Positions 24,435 through 33,449 of a stretch of DNA of 64,000 nt are shown piece after piece. Source of the stretch: Agromyces aurantiacus (GTDB taxonomy: Bacteria; Actinomycetota; Actinomycetes; Actinomycetales; Microbacteriaceae); the NCBI RefSeq assembly GCF_016907355.1, contig NZ_JAFBBW010000001.1, positions 1,116,001-1,180,000 of the forward strand, given 5' to 3'. Position 1 is the stretch's first letter; every line of letters begins with the position of its first letter. The notes under the pieces were generated by a model, which saw only the letters and a program-made list of their open reading frames with translations, was not told where the DNA came from and did not search any database. A program made the position numbers and the translations under genes.

Positions 24435-25928
24435 ATGAGGATCGTGTTGGTGCCGCTCGACGAGCGGCCGGTCTCCGCGCGCCTCCCCGGCCTCGTCGCG
24501 GCCATCGCCGGCGCCGCGGTCGACGGGCCGCCGGCGGAGGCGCTGCCCTCGGTCCGGCGCCCCGGCGACGTCGACCTGCTCTCGTCGTGGTTCGCGGAGG
24601 CCGCGGCGAACGCCGACGGTGCGGTGGTCTCGCTCGACGCGCTCGGATTCGGGGGCCTCATCCCCTCGCGCATCGGCGACGAGCCGCTCGAGCAGGTGCT
24701 CACGCGGTGGTCGGTGCTGCGCGGGCTCGACGTGCCCGTCCACGCCGCGGTGGTGGTGCCGCGGTCGCCCGACGCTCTCGACGCCTTCGAGGAGCCGGAG
24801 TACTGGGCCCAGTGGGGACCGTCGCTGCATGCCCTCTCGGCGCGCCTGGCCGACGGCGATCGCGCGGGCCGCGCGGACCGCGCGGAGGGCGCGGAGCCGG
24901 TGCCGGGCGAGGTCCGCGCCGACTGGCTGCGCCGACGGCTCCGGCAGCATGCCCTCGGTCTGGCGGCGGTCGGGCTCGCGGCCGACGGCACGATCTCGCG
25001 GCTCTTCGTGGGCGTGGACGACGCGGCGACCCGGTCGCTCTCGGCCGTGGCGCAGGCGGAGCTCGATGCGTGGACGGCCCGACTCGAGCTGCGCGATCGG
25101 GTCGTGGTCGGGCCGGGCGCCGACGAGACGGGCGCCGTGCTCACCGCACGCCTGCTCGTCGACCGGCTCGCCGGCGACACCCGCCCCCGTGTCGCCCTCG
25201 CGTGCGCCGAACCCGACGGCCTCCGCCGGGTCGCGCCGTACGAGACCGGACCGGTCGGCACGACCGCCCGCGCGCAGGTCGAGGCCGCAGGCGGCGTGCT
25301 CGTCGACGAGCCGGCCGCCGCCGACGCCGTGCTCGTCGTGCACGCCCCCGACGGCTCCCGTGGCGACTGGGCGGTCGCCGCGCCCGCGACCACCGACGAC
25401 GTGGCCGCGTGTCGCACGGCCGAGCTCGTCGCCCGCCTGCTCGACGGCGGCGCGGCGGTCGCCGTGGGCGACGTCGCCCAGCCGAACGGCGCCGACCCCA
25501 AGCTGGTGCGCGAACTGGCCGCCACCGGTGCCGTCGCACGGCTCGACGGGTACGCGGCGTGGAACACCGCCGGCAACACCCTCGGCACCGCGGCGGCGCA
25601 CCTCGTCACGGCCGTCGTCGCCCGCCGCGCCGGCGTGTTCGACGAGGCGGCGGCGTCGCGGCTGGTCCGCCTCCGGCTCATCGAGGACTTCGGCTACATG
25701 AGCGTCGCCCGCGCGGCCCTGCGGCGCGAGCTCGGCTCGCCTGTCGACCGTCACGATCGCATCGACGACCCGGATGCCGCATCCGCCTTCGTCGCCGGTC
25801 GACTCGGCGATGCACTCGTCTCGATCCCGGGCCTCGGGATCGGACCCGTCCGCCCGGAGCACGTCCGCTTCCCGTGGGGGCGGAGCTTCGAGATCGCGCT
25901 CGCGGATGACTCGGGGGGGCTCCCGTGA
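24435..25928 (+). CDS. DUF4127 family protein
   Basis: The 497-residue cytosolic protein carries the DUF4127 landmarks: MRIVLVPLDERPVSARLPGLVAAIAG, DGPPAEALPSVRRPGDVDLLSSWF, ADGAVVSLDALGFGGLIPSRIG, FVGVDDAATRSL, VVVGPGADETGAVLTARLLVDRLAG, and YAAWNTAGNTLGTAAAHLV near 375-395, with ERRLVRLRLIEDFGYMS-type sequence near the end. The family has no established reaction. It repeatedly has acidic residues in DD and ADE motifs, suggesting metal or sugar binding. Position between the regulator and a FAD oxidoreductase (4-bp overlap) ties it to the same pathway. I do not assign a function. Confidence 0.8.
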   Translation: MRIVLVPLDERPVSARLPGLVAAIAGAAVDGPPAEALPSVRRPGDVDLLSSWFAEAAANADGAVVSLDALGFGGLIPSRIGDEPLEQVLTRWSVLRGLDVPVHAAVVVPRSPDALDAFEEPEYWAQWGPSLHALSARLADGDRAGRADRAEGAEPVPGEVRADWLRRRLRQHALGLAAVGLAADGTISRLFVGVDDAATRSLSAVAQAELDAWTARLELRDRVVVGPGADETGAVLTARLLVDRLAGDTRPRVALACAEPDGLRRVAPYETGPVGTTARAQVEAAGGVLVDEPAAADAVLVVHAPDGSRGDWAVAAPATTDDVAACRTAELVARLLDGGAAVAVGDVAQPNGADPKLVRELAATGAVARLDGYAAWNTAGNTLGTAAAHLVTAVVARRAGVFDEAAASRLVRLRLIEDFGYMSVARAALRRELGSPVDRHDRIDDPDAASAFVAGRLGDALVSIPGLGIGPVRPEHVRFPWGRSFEIALADDSGGLP

Positions 25929-27745
25929 CCGCGCGCGCCGTCGAGCTGCGGGCGGACGTCGCGATCGCGGGCCTCGGCCTGGGCGCGATCGCGGCCGCGA
26001 TGGCGGTGGTGCGCGCGGGGCGCACCGCCGTCATGGCGGGCCCGGAGTCCCGGCTCGGCGGACAGGTGACGGCGCAGCTCACCGCTCCGCTGGACGAGCA
26101 TCCCCACATCGAGACCGCCGGGTGCTCGACGTCCTATCGTGCCTTCCGTGATGGGCTGCGAGCCGAGTACGGCGGGGTGGTGAATCCCGGCGGCGGCTGG
26201 GTGAGCCGGATCTGCTTCGAGCCGCTGGTGGGCGAGCGCGTGCTCGCCGCGATGCTCGCTCCGGCCGTCGAGGCGGGTCGCCTCACCGTCGTGACGGGGG
26301 CGACGCCGATCGTGGTCGAGCAGTTGGGCGCACGCATCGCGGCCGTCAGGTTCCGTACCCCGGAGGGCGAGCTCCGCCTTGCGGGCGACGTCGTGATCGA
26401 CGCGACCGAGACCGGCGACCTGCTGCCGCTGGCCGGGGTCGACTGGATCGTCGGCTCCGAGGGACGGGACGCGTTCGGCGAGCCGCACGCGCTGCCGGGC
26501 GGGCCCGACTCGCGCGCCGAGCAGTCGTGCACGATCGTCGCGGCCCTCGTACGCGACGATGGACCGCACGAGGTCGGCGCGCCGCCGGAGGGCTACGCCG
26601 AGTTGCGCGATGCACAGCCCTTCAGCCTCACACTCGCGAACGACGCCGATCACGAGCACACCTTCCCGTTCTTCGACGACGGGGTCCCGCCGGGTTCCTT
26701 CTGGTCGTACCGTCGGGTCCGCGATCCGCGGCAGGTGGGTGGGCCGGATGCCGCGATCATCAACTGGCACGGCAACGACTGGTACGGCAGCCCGCTCACC
26801 GCAGAGCCGGAGCGCACCCGTGCCGACGCCCGGCGGCTCGCCGTCGCGTTCGTGCACTGGTTGCGGACCGAGGCGCCCCGCGACGACGAGGCCGGCACGG
26901 GGTATCCGGAGCTGCGGCTCGCACCGGAGGTCTCGGGCACGCCCGACGGGCTCGCCGAGACGCCCTACGTGCGGGAGTCGCGTCGGCTCGCGTCGGCCCG
27001 GCCCGTCACCGAGCTCGACCTGGCCCCCAGGGCGGGCCTCGCGAGGGCCGCGGCATTCGACGACGCCGTGGGCATCGCGTGGTACCACGCCGACCTGCAC
27101 CCGCGCGTCGGCGGGCACTCGAGCGTGTACGCGCCGACGGCACCCTTCCAGGTGCCGCTCCGGGCGCTCGTCTCCGAACGGGACGGTGCGCCGGTGAACC
27201 TCGTGGCGGGCGCGAAGAACCTCGCCGCCACCCAGGTGGCGGCGGCGGCCTACCGGGTGCACCACGGCGAGTGGGCCGTGGGGGAGGCGGCGGGAGCGCT
27301 CGGCGCCGTCGCCGTCGACCGCCGCACGAGTCCGGCGGACATCGCCGGCGACCCGAGCGCGCAGGTCGCACTGCAGGTCGCGCTGCTGCGCGCGGGCGTT
27401 CCCATCGTGTGGGCGACCGACCTCGGTCCGCGCCACGCGGCGTTCGTCGCGGGCTCGCTGCTCGCCGCGCACGGCGGCCTCGACGACGACCGACTCCGCC
27501 GGCTCGAGGTCCGGCCCGACGAACCGGCCGACACCGAGGCCCTCGCCGCCCTGTCCCGCGCCGCCGCCACGCTGGCGGCGCGCTTCGACCTCGAGGCGCC
27601 GGCGCCGCCCGAACGCGCCGGCGCCTCCTGGGCTGATCTCGCCCGCACCCTGGCCGACCCGATCCTGACGGCTGCGGATGCCCTCGGGCACCCGGAAGCA
27701 CGCCACGGCGTGACGGCGCGGCCGTCCCGCCACGACCCCGAATGA
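25925..27745 (+). CDS. FAD-dependent oxidoreductase (PF12831-type)
   Basis: The 606-residue protein begins with a Rossmann dinucleotide-binding motif, VAIAGLGLGAIAAAMAVVRAGRTAVMAGPESRLGGQV (glycines 16-20). A second FAD-contact motif is VVIDATETGDLLPLAGVDWIVGSEGRDAFGEPHA near 150-180, typical of the FAD_oxidored family. A third region, VNLVAGAKNLAATQVAAAAYRVHHGEWAVGEAAGALGAVA, closes the FAD site. It starts with GTG and overlaps the DUF4127 gene by 4 bp, and the NanE gene by 4 bp at its end, so it is integral to the operon. Family members oxidise or reduce sugar-like or other small substrates; the substrate here is unknown. Confidence 0.85.
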   Translation: MTARAVELRADVAIAGLGLGAIAAAMAVVRAGRTAVMAGPESRLGGQVTAQLTAPLDEHPHIETAGCSTSYRAFRDGLRAEYGGVVNPGGGWVSRICFEPLVGERVLAAMLAPAVEAGRLTVVTGATPIVVEQLGARIAAVRFRTPEGELRLAGDVVIDATETGDLLPLAGVDWIVGSEGRDAFGEPHALPGGPDSRAEQSCTIVAALVRDDGPHEVGAPPEGYAELRDAQPFSLTLANDADHEHTFPFFDDGVPPGSFWSYRRVRDPRQVGGPDAAIINWHGNDWYGSPLTAEPERTRADARRLAVAFVHWLRTEAPRDDEAGTGYPELRLAPEVSGTPDGLAETPYVRESRRLASARPVTELDLAPRAGLARAAAFDDAVGIAWYHADLHPRVGGHSSVYAPTAPFQVPLRALVSERDGAPVNLVAGAKNLAATQVAAAAYRVHHGEWAVGEAAGALGAVAVDRRTSPADIAGDPSAQVALQVALLRAGVPIVWATDLGPRHAAFVAGSLLAAHGGLDDDRLRRLEVRPDEPADTEALAALSRAAATLAARFDLEAPAPPERAGASWADLARTLADPILTAADALGHPEARHGVTARPSRHDPE

Positions 27746-28473
27746 GGACCATGCACCACATCCCGTCCCTCCTCGACCGGCTCCGCGGCCGCCTCGTCGT
27801 CTCCTGCCAGGCGCGCGTCGGCGAGCCCCTGCACGGTTCCGCGCACATGACCGCGATGGCGCTGTCGGCCATCGCCGGCGGCGCGGGCGGCATCCGCTGC
27901 GAAGGACCCGAGGACGTGCGCGCCATCCGGAACGCCACCGACCTGCCCCTCATCGGGCTGTGGAAGGTCGGGCACGAGGGCGTGTACATCACGCCGACGC
28001 TCGAGCACGCGGTGCAGGTCGCCGAGGCCGGAGCCGACCTCGTCGCGATCGACGCGACCGCCCGGCAACGGCCCGACGGGCGCACGCTCGACGAGACCAT
28101 CGCCGCACTCACCGAGCGCGGCATCGGCGTCATGGCCGACGTGTCGACGCTCGACGAGGGCATCGCCGCGGCCCGCGCGGGCGCGACCGTCGTGGGCACC
28201 ACCCTGTCGGGATACACGCCGGACACGACCGGCGCCAGCGGACCCGACGTGGCGCTCGTGGCGGCGCTCGCCGCCGCCGTCGACGTGCCGGTCATCGCCG
28301 AGGGCCGCATCCAGAGGCCCGGCCAGCTCGCCGCGGCCTTCGACGCCGGCGCGTGGGCCGTGGTCGTCGGCGGCGCCATCACCCGCCCCGCCTCGATCAC
28401 CGCGGGGTTCGTGGAGGCCATCCCCGCCGATGCCGGGCGCCGCGCCGCCGAACGGGGGCGACTCCATGTCTGA
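27742..28473 (+). CDS. nanE: N-acylglucosamine-6-phosphate 2-epimerase (NanE-like)
   Basis: A 243-residue TIM barrel with family motifs RLVVSCQARVGEPLHG, PLIGLWKVGHEGVYITPT, VAIDATARQRPDG, VMADVSTLDEGI, VVGTTLSGYT and PVIAEGRIQRP. Lys75 and Glu187 align with the catalytic Lys/Glu pair described for Clostridium NanE. The enzyme interconverts ManNAc-6-P and GlcNAc-6-P. There is no sialic acid lyase (NanA) nearby, so the source of ManNAc-6-P is more likely a ManNAc-containing glycan plus the kinase at the end of the operon. ATG overlaps the previous stop by 4 bp. Confidence 0.88.
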   Translation: MRTMHHIPSLLDRLRGRLVVSCQARVGEPLHGSAHMTAMALSAIAGGAGGIRCEGPEDVRAIRNATDLPLIGLWKVGHEGVYITPTLEHAVQVAEAGADLVAIDATARQRPDGRTLDETIAALTERGIGVMADVSTLDEGIAAARAGATVVGTTLSGYTPDTTGASGPDVALVAALAAAVDVPVIAEGRIQRPGQLAAAFDAGAWAVVVGGAITRPASITAGFVEAIPADAGRRAAERGRLHV

Positions 28474-31171
28474 GCTCCGCGAACGCACGGCGACGCCCGT
28501 GTGCCACGTGGTCACGCACGTGCACTGGGACCGCGAGTGGTACCGGCCGTTCGAGTCGTACCGCGCTCGGCTCGTGGAACTCGTCGAGCAGGTCTGCCGC
28601 CAGCTCGACTCCGGGTCGCTCGAGGCCTTCCACCTCGACGGCCAGACGATCACGGTGCGGGATGTCGGCGACCTCCGCCCCGACCTCGTCGACGAGGTGC
28701 GACGGCACGTCCGCGCCGGTCGGTTGACCATCGGTCCCTGGCACGTGCTCGCCGACAACCAGCTCGTGTCGGGCGAGAACCTCGTGCGCAACCTCCTCGC
28801 GGCACGTCGGCACGGCGCCGAGATCGGCGACCTGACGGGCATCGGCTACTCGCCGGATGCCTTCGGCCACCCCGCGGACCTGCCCCGCATCCTCCAGGGG
28901 TTCGGCATCGGCACCGCGCTCGTCTGGCGCGGTGCCCCGCCCGAACTCGCCGAGTTCCGCTGGCGTTCGCCCGACGGCTCCGAGGTCCACGCCGTGTCCC
29001 AGCGGTATCACGAGGCCGAGGTGCTCTGGACGCCCGAGGGTCGCGACGGTCGACTCGCGGCCTTCCTCGCGGGCGAGGCGGAGCGGCGCCCGGCGGGACC
29101 CTGGCTGCTCATGAACGGCGGCGATCACCTGGCCCCGCGCGACACGACCGGCGTGCTCGCGGAGGTCGCCTCCGCGGTCGGCAGCCGTGTCGAGCTCCCG
29201 CAGTCCTCGCTCGAGGCGTTCTTCGCCGCGGTGCGCGACTCGCGTCCCGCGCCCTCGGTCGTCGACGGCGAACTCCGCCGGCTCGGCGGTCCCGGCTCCT
29301 TCCTGCTCCCGGGCACGCTCTCCGCGCGGGTGCACCTCAAGCAGGAGAACGCCCGCGCCGAGCGCCTGCTCGAGCGGATCGTCGAACCGCTGCTGGCACT
29401 CGAGCAGCTCACTCCCGCCACCCCGTCCGCGGCGCCGGTCCCCGACGCCACGCCGCTCGACGGATCGAGCGTCGGCCACCTCCGGCACGCGTGGGAGCTC
29501 GTGCTCGAGAACGCACCGCACGACTCCATCTGCGGCTGCAGCGTCGACGAGGTGCACCGCGAGAACTCCGTCCGCACCGACCGGGTCGTGCAGCTCGCCG
29601 ACCAGCTCGTGCGCCGGGCACTGCTGCGCCGGGGCTTCGATACTCGCGTCCACGGCGCGCCGGCGACGGAGGCCGCGCGCGTCGTCGTGTTCGTGCCGCC
29701 GGCGGCGGCCGGGCGCGAGGTGCCGGTCGAGGTCGAGGTCGTCGTCGCCCCCGACCGCGCGGTCGTGCGCGCGAACGCGCCGGACGGCACCGAGGTGCCG
29801 ATCGAGGTCGAGGACCTCGGCGTGCGGCGCTCGTTCGAGGCCGACCTCGACCTGCTGCCCGACTCCGTGGTCGCGCGGGTCCAGCGGCTGCGGTTCGTCG
29901 CGACCGGCGTCGCACCGGGCGGACTCGCCGTCTACGACCTGCGACTCGGCGCGTTCGACGACGCGGGCTCCGCCACCGCCGCCGCGCCCGCCGGGATCGA
30001 CGAGGAGGTCGACCTGGGCGATGGGCTGCAGGCCCGCATCGCCGCCGACGGCTCGTTCTCGGTGACGGATGCCGCCGGCATCCGGCACGACGGACTCGCC
30101 CGGCTCGTCGACGGCGGCGACCGCGGCGACACCTACAACTACGACCCACCCGCCGACGACCGCATCGTCACCGCCGTCGCCGGCGACGTGCGCGTGCGAC
30201 GGACGCCGGTGCGAACGGTCGTCTCGTGGACAGCGACCCTCGACCTCCCGCTCCGCCTCGATGAGGGGCGCGACGCCCGCACGGCCGAGTCCGTGGCGAC
30301 GCCCGTGGCCGTCGAGCTTGCGCACTGGCACGGACGCCCGGGCCTCGAGTGGTCGGCGCGGTTCGTCAACTCGGCACTCGACCACCGCCTGCGGGTCCAC
30401 TCCCGGGTGCGCGGCACGCCGTCGGCGTGGACGAGCGGCCAGCACTTCTCGAACCTGGCGCGGCCGTTCGGACCCGAGCTCGGACCGCTGCCCGACGCGG
30501 CCAACCGCGAGGCGGAGATCGGCACGCATCCCGCTCACGGCTACGTCGTCGCGGGCGAGGGCGACCGCGCCCTCGCACTGCTCCTGGACCACGTCTCGGA
30601 GGTCCAGGGACTCGAGGCCCGGCCCGACGGCGACGCCGAGCTCGCCGTCACGATGCTCCGCAGCGTCGGCTGGCTCTCGCGCTTCGACCTGCGAACCCGA
30701 ACGACGGGGGCCGGGCCGGAGCTTCCTGCCCCGGAGGCGCAGCTGCTCCGCCCGATCGAGGCGAGGCTGGGCTTCCTCCTCGGCTCCGACGCGCTCGATG
30801 CATTCGCGCTCGCCGACGCGGCGGATGCGCGTCGCGCCGGCGCGATCGCGCTCCAGTTGCGCGAGGGCACCCCGGTGTCGGCCCCGGCGGTCGGCTCGGC
30901 GATCGAGGTCGAGGGTGCGATCGTGAGTGCGCTCAAGCCGGCGGAGGACGGGAACGGCGTCATCCTCCGCGTCGCGAATCCGTCGCCCGCGGCACGGGAC
31001 GCCGCTATCACGATCGCCCCGGGCATCGACGCGCGTCCGGTGCGGCTCGACGAGTCCCCCGCACCCGGCGAGCTGGTCGACTCCAGCGTGGCTGCCACGG
31101 GATCGCGCCGGGTCTCGCTGCGGCTGGCGCCCCACGCGACCGTGAGCCTGCGCCTGGAGGTCGCTCGATGA
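28466..31171 (+). CDS. Alpha-mannosidase-like glycoside hydrolase, family GH38
   Basis: The 901-residue protein opens with VTHVHWDREWYRPFESYR; His18, His20-type and Asp22 residues form the GH38 zinc site. Asp131 in GIGYSPDAFGHPADLPRIL is the expected nucleophile, and APHDSICGCSVDEVHREN near 350 is the conserved third motif with the remaining zinc ligand. C-terminal beta domains (about 450-900) complete the family architecture. It has no signal peptide, so it acts on imported oligosaccharides. ATG 28466 overlaps the nanE stop by 8 bp. GH38 enzymes remove alpha-mannosyl residues with retention; linkage specificity is unknown. Confidence 0.9.
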   Translation: MSELRERTATPVCHVVTHVHWDREWYRPFESYRARLVELVEQVCRQLDSGSLEAFHLDGQTITVRDVGDLRPDLVDEVRRHVRAGRLTIGPWHVLADNQLVSGENLVRNLLAARRHGAEIGDLTGIGYSPDAFGHPADLPRILQGFGIGTALVWRGAPPELAEFRWRSPDGSEVHAVSQRYHEAEVLWTPEGRDGRLAAFLAGEAERRPAGPWLLMNGGDHLAPRDTTGVLAEVASAVGSRVELPQSSLEAFFAAVRDSRPAPSVVDGELRRLGGPGSFLLPGTLSARVHLKQENARAERLLERIVEPLLALEQLTPATPSAAPVPDATPLDGSSVGHLRHAWELVLENAPHDSICGCSVDEVHRENSVRTDRVVQLADQLVRRALLRRGFDTRVHGAPATEAARVVVFVPPAAAGREVPVEVEVVVAPDRAVVRANAPDGTEVPIEVEDLGVRRSFEADLDLLPDSVVARVQRLRFVATGVAPGGLAVYDLRLGAFDDAGSATAAAPAGIDEEVDLGDGLQARIAADGSFSVTDAAGIRHDGLARLVDGGDRGDTYNYDPPADDRIVTAVAGDVRVRRTPVRTVVSWTATLDLPLRLDEGRDARTAESVATPVAVELAHWHGRPGLEWSARFVNSALDHRLRVHSRVRGTPSAWTSGQHFSNLARPFGPELGPLPDAANREAEIGTHPAHGYVVAGEGDRALALLLDHVSEVQGLEARPDGDAELAVTMLRSVGWLSRFDLRTRTTGAGPELPAPEAQLLRPIEARLGFLLGSDALDAFALADAADARRAGAIALQLREGTPVSAPAVGSAIEVEGAIVSALKPAEDGNGVILRVANPSPAARDAAITIAPGIDARPVRLDESPAPGELVDSSVAATGSRRVSLRLAPHATVSLRLEVAR

Positions 31172-32094
31172 CCGCGGGGGTGCTCCTCTCGATCGATGCA
31201 GGGCAGACATCGGTTCGCGTCCGGGTCCGCGACGCATCGGGCGTCCGCGTCCTCGCTCACCCCGGCGTGCTGCCCGACCGGTCCGCGGTCGAGCAGGTGG
31301 CCGACCTCCTCGACACGCACCGCGGCCTGGAGCCGACGGCCGTCGCGGTGGGGCTCTCGGGTTTCGGTGCCGACCGCGATGCCGCGGCCCGGCTCCTCGA
31401 TCGCGCGCCGACCGCTCGCCGGGCGATCCTCGCGCACGACTCCGTCACGGGCTACCTCGGCGCGAACGGCGACGCGGACGGTGCCGTGGCGGCCGTGGGC
31501 ACCGGCGTCGTCGTCCTCGGGGTGGGTCCGTCGGGCGTCGCGCGCGTCGACGGCTGGGGCGCCATACTCGGAGATGACGGAAGCGCCTACTGGCTCGGCC
31601 GCGCCGGCCTCGCCGCGGCGCTCCGCGCGACCGACGGGCGCGGCCCGCGCACCTCGCTCATTCCGGCGGCGCTCAGCGCATTCGGTCCGATCGAGCACAT
31701 CTACCTTGCGGTGCAGGCCGATCCGCACCGGGTCGCCAACGTGGCGGGCTTCGCGCCCGCCGTGACCGCCGCGGCCGAGCAGGGCGACGCGGTCGCCGGA
31801 GCGATCGTCGAGCGCGCCGCACAGGAGCTCGTGCACTCGCTGTCGACCGCGCTGGCGCGTGTCGGCGCCGACCCGGCGACCGCGCGCGTCAGCGCGGTCG
31901 GCCGGGTGACCGGATCCGCATCGATGCGCCGGGCGCTCCGAGCCGAGCTCGTTCGTCGCTTCGGTCCGGACGGCAGCGCGCGTGCGGCGTCGCTCGCGGA
32001 ACCGGTCGGTCAGCCGATCGACGGTGTCGAGCGGCTGCATGAGCTGCCCTCGACGCACGCGCTCGCCTCGGTGGTCGTGACCGCGGAGCGATGA
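31168..32094 (+). CDS. BadF/BadG-type sugar kinase (N-acetylhexosamine kinase-like)
   Basis: A 308-residue ASKHA-fold protein: LLSIDAGQTSVRVRVRD is the phosphate-1 loop, GAVAAVGTGVVVLGVGPSGVARVDGWGAILGDDGSAYWLGRAGLAAAL spans phosphate-2 and the GWG..LGD.GS motif of N-acetylglucosamine kinases. It is the last gene of the operon and overlaps the mannosidase by 4 bp. Feeding a phosphorylated N-acetylhexosamine to the NanE epimerase is the simplest role; GlcNAc or ManNAc are both possible. Confidence 0.87.
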   Translation: MTAGVLLSIDAGQTSVRVRVRDASGVRVLAHPGVLPDRSAVEQVADLLDTHRGLEPTAVAVGLSGFGADRDAAARLLDRAPTARRAILAHDSVTGYLGANGDADGAVAAVGTGVVVLGVGPSGVARVDGWGAILGDDGSAYWLGRAGLAAALRATDGRGPRTSLIPAALSAFGPIEHIYLAVQADPHRVANVAGFAPAVTAAAEQGDAVAGAIVERAAQELVHSLSTALARVGADPATARVSAVGRVTGSASMRRALRAELVRRFGPDGSARAASLAEPVGQPIDGVERLHELPSTHALASVVVTAER

Positions 32095-32110
32095 CCGCGC
32101 CGAGGAGCCC

Positions 32111-32782
32111 TCACTCTTCGCCCGTCGCGGCCCGCGCGGCCGCGGCCGCCCGCTCGACCCACCTCGGGGTGTCGCCGTAGCGCTGGAACGGCACCAGCCG
32201 CCCCGCCGCGCAGTCGGCGATCAGCAGCTCGAGCCGCCGCTCGCGCGTCGCCTCCTGCTTGGCCGACAGCAGCCAGTGGACCACGACCCTGCGGTAGCTC
32301 GGGGTCGAGGCGCCCCAGAAGGCGGCGGCCGCGGGGTTCGCCTCGAGCAGGGCGGCCGCCTCGGGCGGCAGCTCGCGCGGCGCGGTCTCGAACGAGTACA
32401 CCCGGGATCGGTCGTCGCGGCGTCGCTCGAAGGCCGCCAGGCCCGCGGGGTGCATGCGACCCTCGGTGGTCAGCCGCTCGACGAGCGCGATGTTCACCGC
32501 CGACCAGTTGCCCGCGGGCTTGCGCGGGCTCCAGCGCTGGCGCCGCGCATCGTCGTCGATGCGCTGCGACACCGAGTCGATCCATCCGAAGCACAGCGCC
32601 TCGGGCACCGCCTGCTCCCAGGTGAGCCCGCGGTCGGGCACGTGCCGCTTGTACAGGCCCATCCACAGCTCGGTCGCGCTGTCGTGGTTCGCCTCGAGCC
32701 ACGCGCGGAACTCATCGGGCCCCGAGAAGAAGATCGCGGGGCGCTCCGGCGTGCCGCCCGGGGTTCCGATCTGCTCGGCCAT
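32111..32782 (-). CDS. YdeI/OmpD-associated family protein
   Basis: A 223-residue protein: AIFFSGPDEFRAWLEANHDSATELWMGLYKRHVPDRGLTWEQAVPEALCFGWIDSVSQRID is the YdeI-type DUF1801-like core, followed by RWSPRKPAGNWSAVNIALVERL and a C-terminal OmdA-like segment WLLSAKQEATRERRLELLIADCAAGRLVPF. The biochemical role of the family is not settled. Convergent with the kinase gene (16 bp between stops). The start at 32782 is the first ATG fitting the family N-terminus. Confidence 0.83.
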   Translation of the reverse strand: MAEQIGTPGGTPERPAIFFSGPDEFRAWLEANHDSATELWMGLYKRHVPDRGLTWEQAVPEALCFGWIDSVSQRIDDDARRQRWSPRKPAGNWSAVNIALVERLTTEGRMHPAGLAAFERRRDDRSRVYSFETAPRELPPEAAALLEANPAAAAFWGASTPSYRRVVVHWLLSAKQEATRERRLELLIADCAAGRLVPFQRYGDTPRWVERAAAAARAATGEE

Positions 32783-32887
32783 GGCACGAGTCTGCCAGCC
32801 ACCGCGGACATGCCGGCGACCGGGTCGCGTGAACGTCGGCGGGCGTACGCTGGCAGGGACACGCCACATCGTCCGACGGGAGGCGTC

Positions 32888-33388
32888 ATGGTCCAGGTCC
32901 GCGTCCTCGGGGTCGCGCTCGACGCGTCGGGGCAGCACATCATCCTGCTGAAGCCGCTCGGCGACGAGCCCGGCGAGGGGCGGGTCCTGCCGATCTGGAT
33001 CGGCGCACAGGAGGCCACCTCCATCCTCATCGCCATCCAGGGCGAGGAGGCGCCGCGGCCGCTGTCGCACGACCTCATGAAGATGCTGCTCGATGCCGTC
33101 GAGTCGCAGATCGAGCGGGTCGAGGTGACGCGCATCGAGGACGGCACGTTCTACGCCGAGCTCTCGATCAGCGGGCCGACCGGCACGTACACGATCGACG
33201 CGCGGCCATCCGACTCCGTCGCGCTGGCCTCGCGGACAGGGGCGCCGCTGTTCGTGGCCGATGAGGTGCTCGAGGAGGCCGGCATCCCGGCCGAGATGGT
33301 CGAGACCCACGAGGAATCCGAGGAGGAGAAGCTCGAGGAGTTCAAGAAGTTCCTCGAGGAGGTCGATCCCGAGGACTTCCAGGGCTGA
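32888..33388 (+). CDS. Bifunctional nuclease domain (BFN/DUF151) protein
   Basis: A 166-residue protein: VQVRVLGVALDASGQHIILLKPLGDEPGEGRVLPIWIGAQEATSILIAIQGEEAPRPLSHDLMKMLLDAV and TYTIDARPSDSVALASRTGAPLFVADEVLEEAGI are the DUF151 hallmarks. The acidic tail EESEEEKLEEFKKFLEEVDPEDF is also typical of actinobacterial copies, which are usually encoded near MerR/ForkHead-associated genes; here the gene is isolated. GGGAGG before ATG 32888 marks the start; a TACGCT -10 lies further upstream. A plant homologue has DNase and RNase activity; the bacterial role is unproven. Confidence 0.92.
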   Translation: MVQVRVLGVALDASGQHIILLKPLGDEPGEGRVLPIWIGAQEATSILIAIQGEEAPRPLSHDLMKMLLDAVESQIERVEVTRIEDGTFYAELSISGPTGTYTIDARPSDSVALASRTGAPLFVADEVLEEAGIPAEMVETHEESEEEKLEEFKKFLEEVDPEDFQG

Positions 33389-33449
33389 GCGACGGACACG
33401 GCGCCGTGCCGAGCGAGCGCGTGACGCGGCATCCGGGAGGATCGAGGGC

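Noticed and set aside
28397..31237. Minus-strand open frame of about 946 codons opposite the mannosidase
   Set aside because: The plus-strand GH38 gene has all family motifs; the antisense frame has none.
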